Assembly: GCF_003258705.1 (NCBI RefSeq)
Contig: NZ_CP029480.1
Location: forward strand, 4,836,001 to 4,900,000
Direction: 5' to 3'
DNA from: Arcticibacterium luteifluviistationis
Lineage (GTDB): Bacteria > Bacteroidota > Bacteroidia > Cytophagales > Spirosomataceae
Length of the DNA stretch: 64,000 nt
Below the pieces are notes generated by a model. That model was not told where the DNA came from and did no database searches. It saw only the letters and a list, made by a program, of their open reading frames with translations. Numbering within the stretch: position 1 is the first letter of the stretch; each line of letters opens with the position of its first letter. Of the stretch, positions 1 to 8,642 are shown in pieces. Both the position numbers and the translations under genes were made by a program.

Positions 1-332
1 ATGCGGAGAGAGGCGTGTCCATCATTGGCTATGGTACTAGCCCAGAATTTGAAAGTATGATGGAGCAGATTGACAGAGAAAAGCACGTTAAATTTTACAC
101 TGGCTACGAAGGACGTGGCGGCTCTGACCAAACTTCTTTTTACGAAAAAGACATTCCCGTTATGTTTTTCCATACCGGCGGACACCCAGACTACCATAAA
201 CCCACCGATGACCCAGAAAAGGTTGATTACGAATCATTGGCAGGCATAGTAGAATTAGAAAAAGCTATCATAGAAGCTAGTTTTAGTTTTGAGACTTTGA
301 ACTTTAGGAATACTGACCCTAAGGAGGAGTAG
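1..332 (+). CDS. M28-family metallopeptidase, C-terminal fragment (cut by window edge)
   Basis: The reading frame is open from the first bases and runs to a TAG at 330-332, so the gene starts outside the window. The residues GGSDQTSF and the segment GGHPDYHKPTDDPEKVDY match the end of Zn-dependent M28 aminopeptidases (Peptidase_M28), where the His in this segment is a late metal ligand and GGSDxxxF precedes it. Such enzymes trim peptides outside the cytoplasm or in the periplasm; the signal region is not visible here. Family assignment is by motif recognition, and exact specificity cannot be given from the last ~110 residues. Confidence 0.8.
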   Translation, partial: AERGVSIIGYGTSPEFESMMEQIDREKHVKFYTGYEGRGGSDQTSFYEKDIPVMFFHTGGHPDYHKPTDDPEKVDYESLAGIVELEKAIIEASFSFETLNFRNTDPKEE

Positions 333-774
333 ATTTTCAACGGAGTTCGGAATGGACTCGGTTTCATTAACCAATGGAGCATTTACAGAATTCAAGTTTT
401 AAATATTATGCGGGCCCATTCCTAAAAATCATAATCAGAGTATGCTATTCCTTCGATGACTTGCCAGTCGGGCCCTACTTTTTGTTTGGGCAAAAACTAG
501 GAAAAAACCATTACCAAAATAAACTTGCACAATTAAAATTCTAAATAACTCTAGTTCTATAAAAAAATAAATCCAATGAATTTCAACAGTGCTTCAAACA
601 ATATTTTGGAAATAATGAATCATTACTTTTAATTATTTTTTAGCATTCCTTATTTAACCTTTCCCACTTCTTTGTTTACTAAATGACTCACCCTGGACGA
701 TTAATATATTAAGTATAAGCAACTTGATACCGGTGCGATTTTGGTGTCTATTTACATCATAACGAATTAAAAAC
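333..774. other. Intergenic region upstream of parDE
   Basis: AT-rich spacer of 442 bases. It holds a short minus-strand gene remnant (422-496, listed separately) and a perfect 12-bp palindrome TTAATATATTAA at 701-712, about 60 bases before the parD start. ParD-type antitoxins usually bind palindromes upstream of their own gene, so this could be an operator, but an AT-only palindrome may be chance. No other gene was seen. Confidence 0.4.
422..496 (-). pseudogene. Short C-terminal gene remnant
   Basis: On the minus strand a frame between TAG (497-499) and TAG (422-424) encodes about 24 residues including VGPDWQVIEGIAYSDYDF. The composition reads like the true C-terminus of a protein (hydrophilic-aromatic, ending in YDF-stop), but no start or body remains. 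I cannot name the family. It is probably the scar of a deleted gene; it may also be chance coding-like sequence. Confidence 0.25.
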
Positions 775-1020
775 ATGGCAAGACAAAGTATTTCTTTAAC
801 ACAACCAAATGATGAATGGTTGAAAAATCAGGTTGACTGCAAAGAATATTCAAGTAAAAGCGAATTAATAAATGACTTGATAAGACAAGCAAGAAAACAA
901 CAGCGTCAAATAGATTGGATTGGAGCTAAACTGGAAAGAGCTGAGCATAGTGGCTTTTCAAATGATAGTCCAGAGCAAATATTAAAAGAATCAAAGTCTT
1001 TACTTAATGGCGAACTATAA
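775..1020 (+). CDS. ParD-like antitoxin (type II toxin-antitoxin)
   Basis: An 81-residue protein. The N-terminus (MARQSISLTQPNDEWLKNQV) forms the beta strand and helix of a ribbon-helix-helix fold, and SSKSELINDLIRQARK is the following helix. The C-terminal half is the charged, flexible toxin-neutralising arm. It should dimerise, bind its own promoter and block the ParE toxin. The stop overlaps the start of the downstream toxin gene by 14 bases, the usual tight antitoxin-toxin coupling. Family assignment is by pattern and gene order; it is a small, horizontally mobile module. Confidence 0.85.
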   Translation: MARQSISLTQPNDEWLKNQVDCKEYSSKSELINDLIRQARKQQRQIDWIGAKLERAEHSGFSNDSPEQILKESKSLLNGEL

Positions 1021-1294
1021 GTTAAGTATTACAGCCAAAGAGGATTTAATAAGCATTCATCATTACGGAGTTAGACAATTCCGAATGCAACAAGCTGACA
1101 AATATTTCCATGCATTTTTCGAATGTTTTGCAAACATTGCCAAACGACCATTTTCATTTGAATCAGTTGATTTTATCAAACCAAGATATAGACGCTGTGT
1201 ATGCGGCTCCGACTCTATTTACTATAAAGTAACTAATGATATTGTTGAAATCATGGCAATTGTAGGAAGACAAGACTTAAACCAAATTCTTTAG
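1007..1294 (+). CDS. ParE/RelE-superfamily toxin
   Basis: A 95-residue basic protein with the ParE fold pattern: YKLSITAKEDLISIHHYG at the N-terminus (beta strand plus helix), a central helix with FANIAKRP, then RRCVCGSDSIYYKV and EIMAIVGRQD in the C-terminal beta sheet. ParE toxins poison DNA gyrase; other members of the superfamily are mRNA interferases, so the target is inferred. The start ATG lies inside the antitoxin gene (14-base overlap), giving translational coupling. A strong hairpin follows at 1306-1337. Confidence 0.85.
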   Translation: MANYKLSITAKEDLISIHHYGVRQFRMQQADKYFHAFFECFANIAKRPFSFESVDFIKPRYRRCVCGSDSIYYKVTNDIVEIMAIVGRQDLNQIL

Positions 1295-1305
1295 AACATT
1301 TTCGT

Positions 1306-1337
1306 CAACTCAGAGTCTCCGCAGAGACTCTGAGTTG
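1306..1337. terminator. Perfect 14-bp hairpin between convergent genes
   Basis: The arm CAACTCAGAGTCTC (1306-1319) pairs perfectly with 1324-1337 around the loop CGCA. It sits between the end of parE (1294) and the end of the minus-strand gene (1357). There is no long T run on either side, so it is either a weak bidirectional terminator or a 3' RNA-stabilising structure. Confidence 0.55.
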
Positions 1338-1356
1338 CGTTTAGGACAAGCCCATA

Positions 1357-3333
1357 TTACCTATCAAACAAGTACAAAAAACCATCTTCCGCTCCAACGA
1401 GTAAGCTTGCTTTGTCCTTTTTGTTTAAATGAATCATGGTGGGTGAGGTGGTATGACCAGCCAACATTTGTTTTGAGATATCGCCTCTAAAAGCTAATTG
1501 CACTTTACCGCTTTCAGTGCCTATGTTTTCAAAAAGCACCACATTTAAGCCGTTTACTAATAAATCTAAATCTCCATCTTCATCCCAATCAACAAAACAC
1601 CATTTTCGCCTACCGCTTCCACCTGCTTCTCCTGAATTTAATCTTAAAGGTCCATTTTTAGTGCTTTCTACTTTGTTTCTATTGGTAAATACAGAGCCAT
1701 CCACTCCGTAAAAAATACGATTCCCTGGTTTTAATTTCAAGAGTCCATCCTCTTTAAAACGCTCGAAATAAGCCAAATACCCTTCATAATCTAACATCAC
1801 CAAATCCATAAGGCCGTCCTTGTTCCAGTCTATGGCATTGGGTGTAGTTCGCCACTGTGTAGCTAATTCTGTTGCTTTTGGATTCCACCAATTCCATTTC
1901 GGTTTTGGCACTTCCGTATCGCCCCAATCCATCACAACAGTTTCAGACGCCGCCAAACTTGGCTTCCCTTTTGTACCAATATTTTTATGCCAGGTTATAC
2001 TTCCCCAAATAGAATTCATCAGAATATCTTTTAAGCCATCGCCATCCCAATCTGCCACCGAAAGTGTGGTATAACCCCATTTTGCTTCGGCAGGCCCCTG
2101 AATAGAACCCTTTTCTCCAGCCAAATAGCGAATAGTTTCGCCCTTAGATTCTAAATAAACTGGCTCCGCCCATTTGCCCCCTAAATTCTCTACAAAACCA
2201 ATATAACCCGCAGAGTTTCCACAAATTATATCATCATCTCCGTCATCATCCCAATCCACTGCGAATGGTGTAACCAAAGCCCCAAATTTTATATTATCGG
2301 CTTTTTGCTGAAAGTATTTCGGACTTTTAAACTGTGGCATATTGTCCTTCACTGCTCCCGTATTTTCTACTAAAGCCACACGACCATCTTCATCACCAAT
2401 GACTAGATCAATATCTCCATCTTTATCCCAATCAATGCCTGTAGGAATAATCATCTCCAAATCCATTTTTATCAAGCCCGTGGCATTAGTAAGAAATCTG
2501 CCTGCGGAAAAAACAGGTTTATTTCGAGAACCCACATTTTCAAACCAAGTTAACCTGTCCAAAAACTCACCACATATCAAATCTAAATCGCCATCGCCAT
2601 CAAAATCATACATGTTTGGCGAAGGAGCCCCGTACACATCAATTGGCTTATTATCCGCTAATATTTTGCCTCTATTTTCATATTTACCATTGACATTTTC
2701 CAGATAATAAACAAAACCTCGCAACGGCCCGTTGGTCCAATTTCCTTCTGAGTCAAACGCATTATCCCAGCCGTAATCTGACCAATCATCTATTCCTGCC
2801 AGTAAATCTTGGTCGCCATCGCCATCATAATCCACATATTTCCACTGGCTAAATCTATTTTTTTTATGACTTTTCTCTAAAACATCATTGTTAAACACCT
2901 TTTTGGGGCTTCCGAAAAGCTCTGTTTTGAAATTCTGATATTCTACGCCTTCGGCCATAACCTTTGGCTGTCCATCTACATAAGAAACTTGTAGATTTTT
3001 AAATCCTTTACCTATTAATTTACCTTTCTCAAAAACGACTTCTTTATGAGTCTTCTCTGATTTATTCTCAAAAAAGTAGGTTCCGTTAGAAGGCTTATCG
3101 GGACAGGAAACTATTAAATCCATATCGCCATCATTATCAAAATCCATAGGAAGTGGCCAAGCCCAAAGACCCACGCCTAAATCCACAGTTAGGCTAGGGT
3201 TTTGATAAGCCATTTTTTGAAAGTCAGCTTTCTCTACTTTATCAATCGGCTTGGTGGTTTTACAGCCAAGAAATAGGAATAAGGTCAAGGCACACATCAC
3301 AGAATAGGCCGTCTGCTTTTCTTTAGTTTTCAT
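1357..3333 (-). CDS. VCBS/FG-GAP repeat lipoprotein (beta-propeller)
   Basis: 658 residues. A lipobox (FLFLGC, Cys about residue 24) marks an outer-membrane or surface lipoprotein. At least eight acidic calcium-binding motifs of the DxDxDGDxD type are visible, for example DFDNDGDMDL (about residue 64), DYDGDGDQDL, DFDGDGDLDL, DWDKDGDIDL, DWDDDGDDDI, DWDGDGLKDI, DWNKDGLMDL and DWDEDGDLDL. This repeat pattern is typical of FG-GAP/VCBS beta-propellers. Bacteroidota encode many such proteins near polysaccharide genes, where they are thought to bind glycans or other ligands. No catalytic motif was recognised. It is transcribed away from the neighbouring HExxH lipoprotein gene. Confidence 0.85.
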   Translation of the reverse strand: MKTKEKQTAYSVMCALTLFLFLGCKTTKPIDKVEKADFQKMAYQNPSLTVDLGVGLWAWPLPMDFDNDGDMDLIVSCPDKPSNGTYFFENKSEKTHKEVVFEKGKLIGKGFKNLQVSYVDGQPKVMAEGVEYQNFKTELFGSPKKVFNNDVLEKSHKKNRFSQWKYVDYDGDGDQDLLAGIDDWSDYGWDNAFDSEGNWTNGPLRGFVYYLENVNGKYENRGKILADNKPIDVYGAPSPNMYDFDGDGDLDLICGEFLDRLTWFENVGSRNKPVFSAGRFLTNATGLIKMDLEMIIPTGIDWDKDGDIDLVIGDEDGRVALVENTGAVKDNMPQFKSPKYFQQKADNIKFGALVTPFAVDWDDDGDDDIICGNSAGYIGFVENLGGKWAEPVYLESKGETIRYLAGEKGSIQGPAEAKWGYTTLSVADWDGDGLKDILMNSIWGSITWHKNIGTKGKPSLAASETVVMDWGDTEVPKPKWNWWNPKATELATQWRTTPNAIDWNKDGLMDLVMLDYEGYLAYFERFKEDGLLKLKPGNRIFYGVDGSVFTNRNKVESTKNGPLRLNSGEAGGSGRRKWCFVDWDEDGDLDLLVNGLNVVLFENIGTESGKVQLAFRGDISKQMLAGHTTSPTMIHLNKKDKASLLVGAEDGFLYLFDR

Positions 3334-3793
3334 TTAAATTTCTATTAGGGTTGAATATTTGCTTTGCCAAAAGGTTGAACTTCTAACAAGCCGTTTCTTA
3401 AATTTATCGCTTTTAAAATCAAATAGCCAAGCCTATATTACGAAATAGATAAAAAGAGGGTATGCGAAGTTTTAATCATACGTCATGGAATATAATAATC
3501 GGTAAACCTACCCTGCCATTAAGCCCTTAAAGCCGATAAAAACAATATCAAAAATCATCGCTCCAATACTTTGGCAACAGAGAAGGAATTAAAGTCTTTT
3601 TAATGCATATAAACCGAATTAGAGAAGCCTTTAGCTTCCTTTTTTAACTAAATAAACACACACCAAGAACCGTAGTCATGCTTGAATTTTATTGAGTTAA
3701 TTCACTATAAATAAATGTCTTCCTAAAATCAAAATTGATTGATTTATAGAGCTACTTTTGCCGGATTTTATTTTCAATAATTAATTAATAACA
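3334..3793. other. Divergent intergenic region
   Basis: 460 bases between the minus-strand VCBS gene and the plus-strand HExxH lipoprotein gene. No coding frame of note. It should carry both promoters. Only a -7 type element for the rightward gene was found (3753-3760, listed separately). Confidence 0.5.
3753..3760 (+). promoter_or_regulatory. Candidate -7 element (TACTTTTG)
   Basis: Matches the Bacteroidota housekeeping sigma -7 consensus TAnnTTTG, 33 bases before the ATG at 3794. TTG triplets occur upstream (3735-3737, 3739-3741), but the spacing of 11-15 is shorter than the usual 19-21. Only the -7 box is convincing. Confidence 0.4.
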
Positions 3794-4627
3794 ATGGAAA
3801 AACTCAAGAATACGAAAGTATTTTTAGCCCTTTTAATAGTGGCAACTTTTGTAATTCAATCTTGCTCAAATGCTGATGACGTAGAACCTAGAAATCCAGA
3901 TGATCCTGAAGGAGGAATAACCCTTTATAAGGTGGATGGAGAGTCTATTACAAAAGAAAAGGATTATCCCGTTACCGGCTCCGACCTGCAAGATCAGGCA
4001 AACACACAAAAACATCAAGAAATTTGGGATTTGACAAAGAAAATAATCACCCCAGAATACCTAGCCATAATCAAGGAATACGTACTTTATAATGGTGTTT
4101 CTCAAGAAAGTGACGCTTACGTGGCCAAAATAACGGATGATTTAACTCAATGGCAGTATGGCGTTGCCATTAACTATGCCTATGAAGAAGGTTTTAATAA
4201 CGAAGGAGCACTTCAAAAGAGCATTACACATGAATTTGGTCACCTTCTTAGTTTGAACGATTCCCAGTTAGACGCTTCGATATCGGAAGCAAATTGTCCA
4301 AATTATTATCCAGAAGACGGATGTGCAAAAACAGGTTCTTTTATCAATACATTTTATAGTACTTTCTGGACAGATAACCTGGTGAAAGAATTTGATAATA
4401 ACTCAGATAATACCACGTTTTTCGAAAACAATAAGGACAAATTCATCACTGAGTATGCTGCCTCCAGTCCAATTGAAGACTTTGCAGAGGTTTTTGCTTA
4501 TTTTGTACTTCATGATATGCCATCTTCAAATAGTACTGCCATTAAAGATTTGAAAATCTTATCATTCAATGAATATCCAGAATTAGTTAAAATAAAAACG
4601 ACTATAAGAGCTAGGTTAAACCTGTAG
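3794..4627 (+). CDS. Lipoprotein with HExxH zinc-metallopeptidase motif
   Basis: 277 residues. The signal peptide ends in a lipobox (VIQSC, Cys about 24), so it is a lipoprotein. HEFGHLLSLND at about residues 146-156 is a zinc-binding HExxH motif with the following Leu/Asn pattern of gluzincin/metzincin-like proteases. IEDFAEVFAYF about 75 residues later may supply the third ligand (Glu/Asp). It resembles the putative zinc-binding metallopeptidases common in Bacteroidota lipoproteins. Substrate unknown. A strong terminator follows at 4708-4751, so it is probably monocistronic. Confidence 0.75.
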   Translation: MEKLKNTKVFLALLIVATFVIQSCSNADDVEPRNPDDPEGGITLYKVDGESITKEKDYPVTGSDLQDQANTQKHQEIWDLTKKIITPEYLAIIKEYVLYNGVSQESDAYVAKITDDLTQWQYGVAINYAYEEGFNNEGALQKSITHEFGHLLSLNDSQLDASISEANCPNYYPEDGCAKTGSFINTFYSTFWTDNLVKEFDNNSDNTTFFENNKDKFITEYAASSPIEDFAEVFAYFVLHDMPSSNSTAIKDLKILSFNEYPELVKIKTTIRARLNL

Positions 4628-4707
4628 TCAGATAGTCTTTAATAGCCTATTCCGTAAGTTGAATTTGAGAGGAGTCAGGATAGTAAAATCTAATTTAATG
4701 TGCATTA

Positions 4708-4751
4708 GAAACCTTCATTAATCAACATCGTTTAATGAAGGTTTCTTTTTT
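4708..4751 (+). terminator. Rho-independent terminator
   Basis: Perfect 14-bp stem (GAAACCTTCATTAA at 4708-4721 with 4732-4745), a 10-base loop and a run of six T at 4746-4751. It ends the HExxH lipoprotein transcript and isolates it from the next gene. Confidence 0.9.
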
Positions 4752-4807
4752 CTCAATCGCTATTTATACTATCTTGGCTTCTAAAGTTATTCAACCAATT
4801 CAATATA

Positions 4808-7099
4808 ATGACCTCCTCTATCAAAAAACTTGGTAGCAATTTCCTCTTGCTATTCATGGCCATCTTACTTGTTAACTGTTCTTCCCTAACGAAAAACAGT
4901 TTTAGTACAGACTATTTTGAAATACAAATAGATAAGAAAGGCTTTATCACAAGCATGGCAAACACTTCAAAAGAGTTACATCGAGAATATAGCCCTTCCG
5001 ATAAACCATCGCCATTAATGCAGCTTTATGATGGCAAAAAGAAGGTTTATTTTGAGCCCATTGAAGCAAGAATTAATCAGGCAAGCCAAACCATTGAACT
5101 GACTTATGATAACGGTTCTGTCGCTCAAATTTCCTTAACACCTCAAGAAAAATATTTCAAATTAACATTAGAGTCTCTTAACCCTCGTAATGGAATTGAT
5201 GGTATTCAATGGGGACCCTATCATACCAATATCACGAACTTATTTGGCGAAATCATTGGCGTAGCTAGAGATACCAGCGAGGCGAATAATTATGCCATAG
5301 GTATGCTGGCTCTGGACGACAATACCCTAGGTGGTACTTCCGAAACTATAGCCGATGCGGCACCATTTCAGTACATCATTCATTCTCCTGATTCGAAGCT
5401 TTATCCGCTCCCAGATTCCTTACACGAAGGACAAATTTTCACTTTGGGTGGAGATGGAATTAGCGATGTGGCCTTTTATGCCCACAAAGAACCGTATTAC
5501 AGAATCATGTATGGTAATTCCGCCATGGTAGATACTGAAGGTAGAATTTCGATTAATTACCACTCCAGAGACCGGACATTTGAGCGAGAGGTTTATTATT
5601 CACTCATTCCTAATATGCCTGCCAATACGCCAAATCATTTGGAGATTGAACCATTGCCTGGTATTGACTTCATCGGCTCCTCCATTGCTTTGTGGGGTAG
5701 CCCAGACAGCACGGCATTAATGGATGTGATTCAAGACATTGTATTGAAAGAAAACTTGCCCTACCCTACTATTGATGGCAAATGGGTGAAAGACCCTGCC
5801 GCTTTTGTGCCTGACGCCATGACAAATGGAAATTTGAATGACAGTATCATTTCTTATACATCCAGATTGGGTTTTAAGACCATCAGTTTGTACGACCAAG
5901 GTTTTATAAAGCCAGACCGAGGAAATGAAGGATATATAGACGGGAAAAACTTTGAGAAGAAACCAATAAAACTAAGCTCAGGGAACAAATCTCATAAGGA
6001 GTTTTCTGCCATGGCGGCAAAGTATGGCATTACAATAGGAAGAACACCGATAACAAATGCCTTAGCTCCTGGCACAAAAGATGCCAGCCCTGTACCAAGT
6101 GACGATTTGTGTTATCAGCAAAAGCGATTATTGGTGAAAAATATTAGTGCTACCGATACCGTGATTATTGTAGATGACCCAACGCATCTGGAAGAGATAG
6201 CCAGCTGGGAAGGCCATGCCGAAAACCTCAACATGATAAAAATAGGTAAGGAGTTGATTTATTATCTTGGGGTCTCTCAAGAAAAACCATACAGACTACT
6301 AAATGTAAAACGTGGCTACTGGGAAACTTCAGCATCTAATCATCAGGTGAATGATACCATTTACAAATTGCAGGTTACGCTGAATTATGGCTATGATGGC
6401 TTGATACCCAATATGAAGCTTCAGGATAAGATTGCTGAATACTATGCAGACGTTTGTGCTATTAATGGGCTAGGTTATTACGATTTCGATGGACAGGAGT
6501 TTTTGTTTAACAACGGACATGGTTACTACTCGGCAAAACGCTTTTTCGGTAAAATGTTTGAAAGAGCCGAAGTTCTTAACCTCCCTCCTATTCGTTTCAC
6601 GGGTGCCACATTATCAGAAGGCTCATGGCATTATCAAAGCATTTGGAATGTCGGGGGCGGGAAAAACCTGTACGATGTTGACACAAGAGAATGGGGTAGC
6701 ACTACCAGCCAAGGGAAAGACCTCCGTGATGTAACATACGCCAATTTCTTTCCAGTAGGTATGGGAGGTAATTTCCCTATTAAAGCAGAATCGACGGTTG
6801 AACACTATGAACATATTCAAGCTATTTCCGTTGGTGTAGGCACCACATACAGTTTAATTCTAAATCAGAAAGATGTGGAAAGTTGCCCTCAAAAAGATGC
6901 TATTTTCAAAGTAATAAGAACATGGGAAGATGCAAGAGCGGCAAATGCTTTTCCACGCAGTGTCAAAAAACTGCTGACCGACCCTAAAAGGAATTGGAGA
7001 TTAGAAGAAGGCGAAAACAAGGATACTTGGATTCTTAAGGAATTGATGATGGGAGAGGTTAATAAGACATTCGCTTTGCGTAGAAGTGCTGGTTATTGA
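4808..7099 (+). CDS. Large lipoprotein, glycoside-hydrolase-like, family not recognised
   Basis: 763 residues. The N-terminal signal ends in LLVNCSS, a lipobox. The first ~280 residues are beta-rich and resemble the N-terminal beta-sandwich of barrel glycosidases. The middle has alternating strand-helix segments consistent with a TIM barrel (SLYDQGF near residue 360, YYDFDGQEF near residue 558), interrupted by a ~90-residue beta insert (RLLVKNISATD to about NDTIYKL). The acidic DFDG strand end is a plausible catalytic Asp, by analogy with GH27/GH36/GH101-like enzymes. It lies 110 bases before a sulfatase, so a role in sulfated-glycan breakdown is inferred. I do not recognise a named family. 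Confidence 0.55.
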   Translation: MTSSIKKLGSNFLLLFMAILLVNCSSLTKNSFSTDYFEIQIDKKGFITSMANTSKELHREYSPSDKPSPLMQLYDGKKKVYFEPIEARINQASQTIELTYDNGSVAQISLTPQEKYFKLTLESLNPRNGIDGIQWGPYHTNITNLFGEIIGVARDTSEANNYAIGMLALDDNTLGGTSETIADAAPFQYIIHSPDSKLYPLPDSLHEGQIFTLGGDGISDVAFYAHKEPYYRIMYGNSAMVDTEGRISINYHSRDRTFEREVYYSLIPNMPANTPNHLEIEPLPGIDFIGSSIALWGSPDSTALMDVIQDIVLKENLPYPTIDGKWVKDPAAFVPDAMTNGNLNDSIISYTSRLGFKTISLYDQGFIKPDRGNEGYIDGKNFEKKPIKLSSGNKSHKEFSAMAAKYGITIGRTPITNALAPGTKDASPVPSDDLCYQQKRLLVKNISATDTVIIVDDPTHLEEIASWEGHAENLNMIKIGKELIYYLGVSQEKPYRLLNVKRGYWETSASNHQVNDTIYKLQVTLNYGYDGLIPNMKLQDKIAEYYADVCAINGLGYYDFDGQEFLFNNGHGYYSAKRFFGKMFERAEVLNLPPIRFTGATLSEGSWHYQSIWNVGGGKNLYDVDTREWGSTTSQGKDLRDVTYANFFPVGMGGNFPIKAESTVEHYEHIQAISVGVGTTYSLILNQKDVESCPQKDAIFKVIRTWEDARAANAFPRSVKKLLTDPKRNWRLEEGENKDTWILKELMMGEVNKTFALRRSAGY

Positions 7100-7209
7100 G
7101 ATTACACTCTTTAATCGGATATCTATAATTTACATAAGCACCCCTCATATGAGACAGTTAAAAGATGATTTTTCCTTTTCTTTGATTTACTATTTAAGTT
7201 AAGCATGGA

Positions 7210-8616
7210 ATGAAAATGAAACACTCGCTTTTTTCAATTGTAGTATTATTCGGTACACTAAGTATAACTCTAAACTGCTTTGCTCAGGCTAAGAGCAAAC
7301 CAAACATCGTCCTAATAAACGTAGATGATATGGGTTGGAAAGATGTAGGTTTTATGGGAAGCCAATATTACGAAACACCCAACATTGATAGCCTTGCTGC
7401 CATGGGTATGGTTTTCAGTAATGGTTATGCGGCATCGGCAAATTGTGCTCCTAGTAGAGCTTCTTTAATGACAGGCAAATGGACAACTCGCCATGGTATT
7501 TATACGGTAGACAATTCTGAAAGAGGGCAATCAAAACACAGGAAACTTATACCTACCAAAAACACCGTAACCCTGAGTAAAGAGCATGAAATAATGCCAG
7601 AAATATTAAGTAAAAATGGCTACATAACTTGCCACGCCGGAAAATGGCATTTGAGCAATAATCCTTTAGCATATGGCTTTCAAGTAAATATTGGCGGAGC
7701 ACATAATGGTCATCCCAAAAGCTATTATCCACCTTACAAAAACGTCAATCTTACAGGAGAGCCAAACCAGTATCTTACAGACTTAGTCATGCAACACACC
7801 TTAGCGTTTGTAGATAGTACTCGGCTTCCCTTTTTTCTTTACTACGCCCCATACGCAGTTCACACACCTATTAATCCCGTAAAAAGCCTTCTGGCTAAAT
7901 ATGAAAACAAACCAAGTTCTGATGGTCAAGACAATCCAGAATACGCCACCATGGTGGAAAACCTTGATAGAAACATTGGACTCTTAATAGCCAAATTAAA
8001 GGCCAAAGGAATCTTTGACAATACGTTCATCATCTTCACATCTGACAATGGTGGTTTATACGGCATCACCAAACAGCGGCCGCTTAGAGCAGGAAAAGGA
8101 AGTTATTATGAAGGTGGTATTCGAGAACCTTATATTTTCGCGATCCACGACAAAATCACGGCTAATACTAAAAGTGACGTACCAATTACTAATTTGGATA
8201 TTTTGCCAACTATTTTGGCGTATGCGGGTATTGACGAGAAAACTCTTGAAACAGATGGTAATGACATTACAGCCATTTTAGAAGGAAAAGAAACGGAACT
8301 GGATAGACCACTCTTTTGGCACTTCCCTATTTACTTACAGGCTTATAATGTTCACGACAATGAAAATCGTGATTCATTGTTCAGAACTCGTCCGGGTTCT
8401 GTGGTAAGATATAAAGATTGGAAACTTCACTACTATTTTGAAAACAATGAAGTGGAGCTTTATAATTTGGCAGATGATATTGGAGAAAGAAAAGACCTTA
8501 CTTTAAAAGAGCCAGAAAAAACGGAAGAAATGCTAAACCTTCTTAAAGTATGGTGGAGCAAAACGAATGCTCCAATTCCTCAGGATTTGAATCCTGAATA
8601 TGAAGGAGATATTTAA
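7210..8616 (+). CDS. Sulfatase (S1 family, formylglycine type)
   Basis: 468 residues with a signal peptide (cleavage after about CFAQA). INVDDMGWKD supplies the N-terminal metal-binding Asp pair. CAPSRASLMTGKW (Cys about 79) is the C-x-P/A-x-R signature in which Cys is converted to formylglycine. KWHL and FTSDNGG (second metal site) follow, then the shorter C-terminal domain ending at residue 468. It hydrolyses sulfate esters on glycans in the periplasm. It follows the unknown glycosidase-like lipoprotein, probably as a two-gene unit. The substrate cannot be fixed by sequence reading. No maturation enzyme (FGE or anSME) is in the window. Confidence 0.93.
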   Translation: MKMKHSLFSIVVLFGTLSITLNCFAQAKSKPNIVLINVDDMGWKDVGFMGSQYYETPNIDSLAAMGMVFSNGYAASANCAPSRASLMTGKWTTRHGIYTVDNSERGQSKHRKLIPTKNTVTLSKEHEIMPEILSKNGYITCHAGKWHLSNNPLAYGFQVNIGGAHNGHPKSYYPPYKNVNLTGEPNQYLTDLVMQHTLAFVDSTRLPFFLYYAPYAVHTPINPVKSLLAKYENKPSSDGQDNPEYATMVENLDRNIGLLIAKLKAKGIFDNTFIIFTSDNGGLYGITKQRPLRAGKGSYYEGGIREPYIFAIHDKITANTKSDVPITNLDILPTILAYAGIDEKTLETDGNDITAILEGKETELDRPLFWHFPIYLQAYNVHDNENRDSLFRTRPGSVVRYKDWKLHYYFENNEVELYNLADDIGERKDLTLKEPEKTEEMLNLLKVWWSKTNAPIPQDLNPEYEGDI

Positions 8617-8642
8617 ATCTAGTTTCTTATTTTCACAAAAGG

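Noticed and set aside
1820-2707. Plus-strand frames opposite the VCBS lipoprotein
   Set aside because: Frames mirror the repeated Asp/Gly codons on the other strand; Ser/Pro-rich nonsense translation.
8015-8281. 88-residue frame within the first sulfatase
   Set aside because: Overlaps the sulfatase gene in another frame; no recognisable motif and no separate ribosome-binding region.
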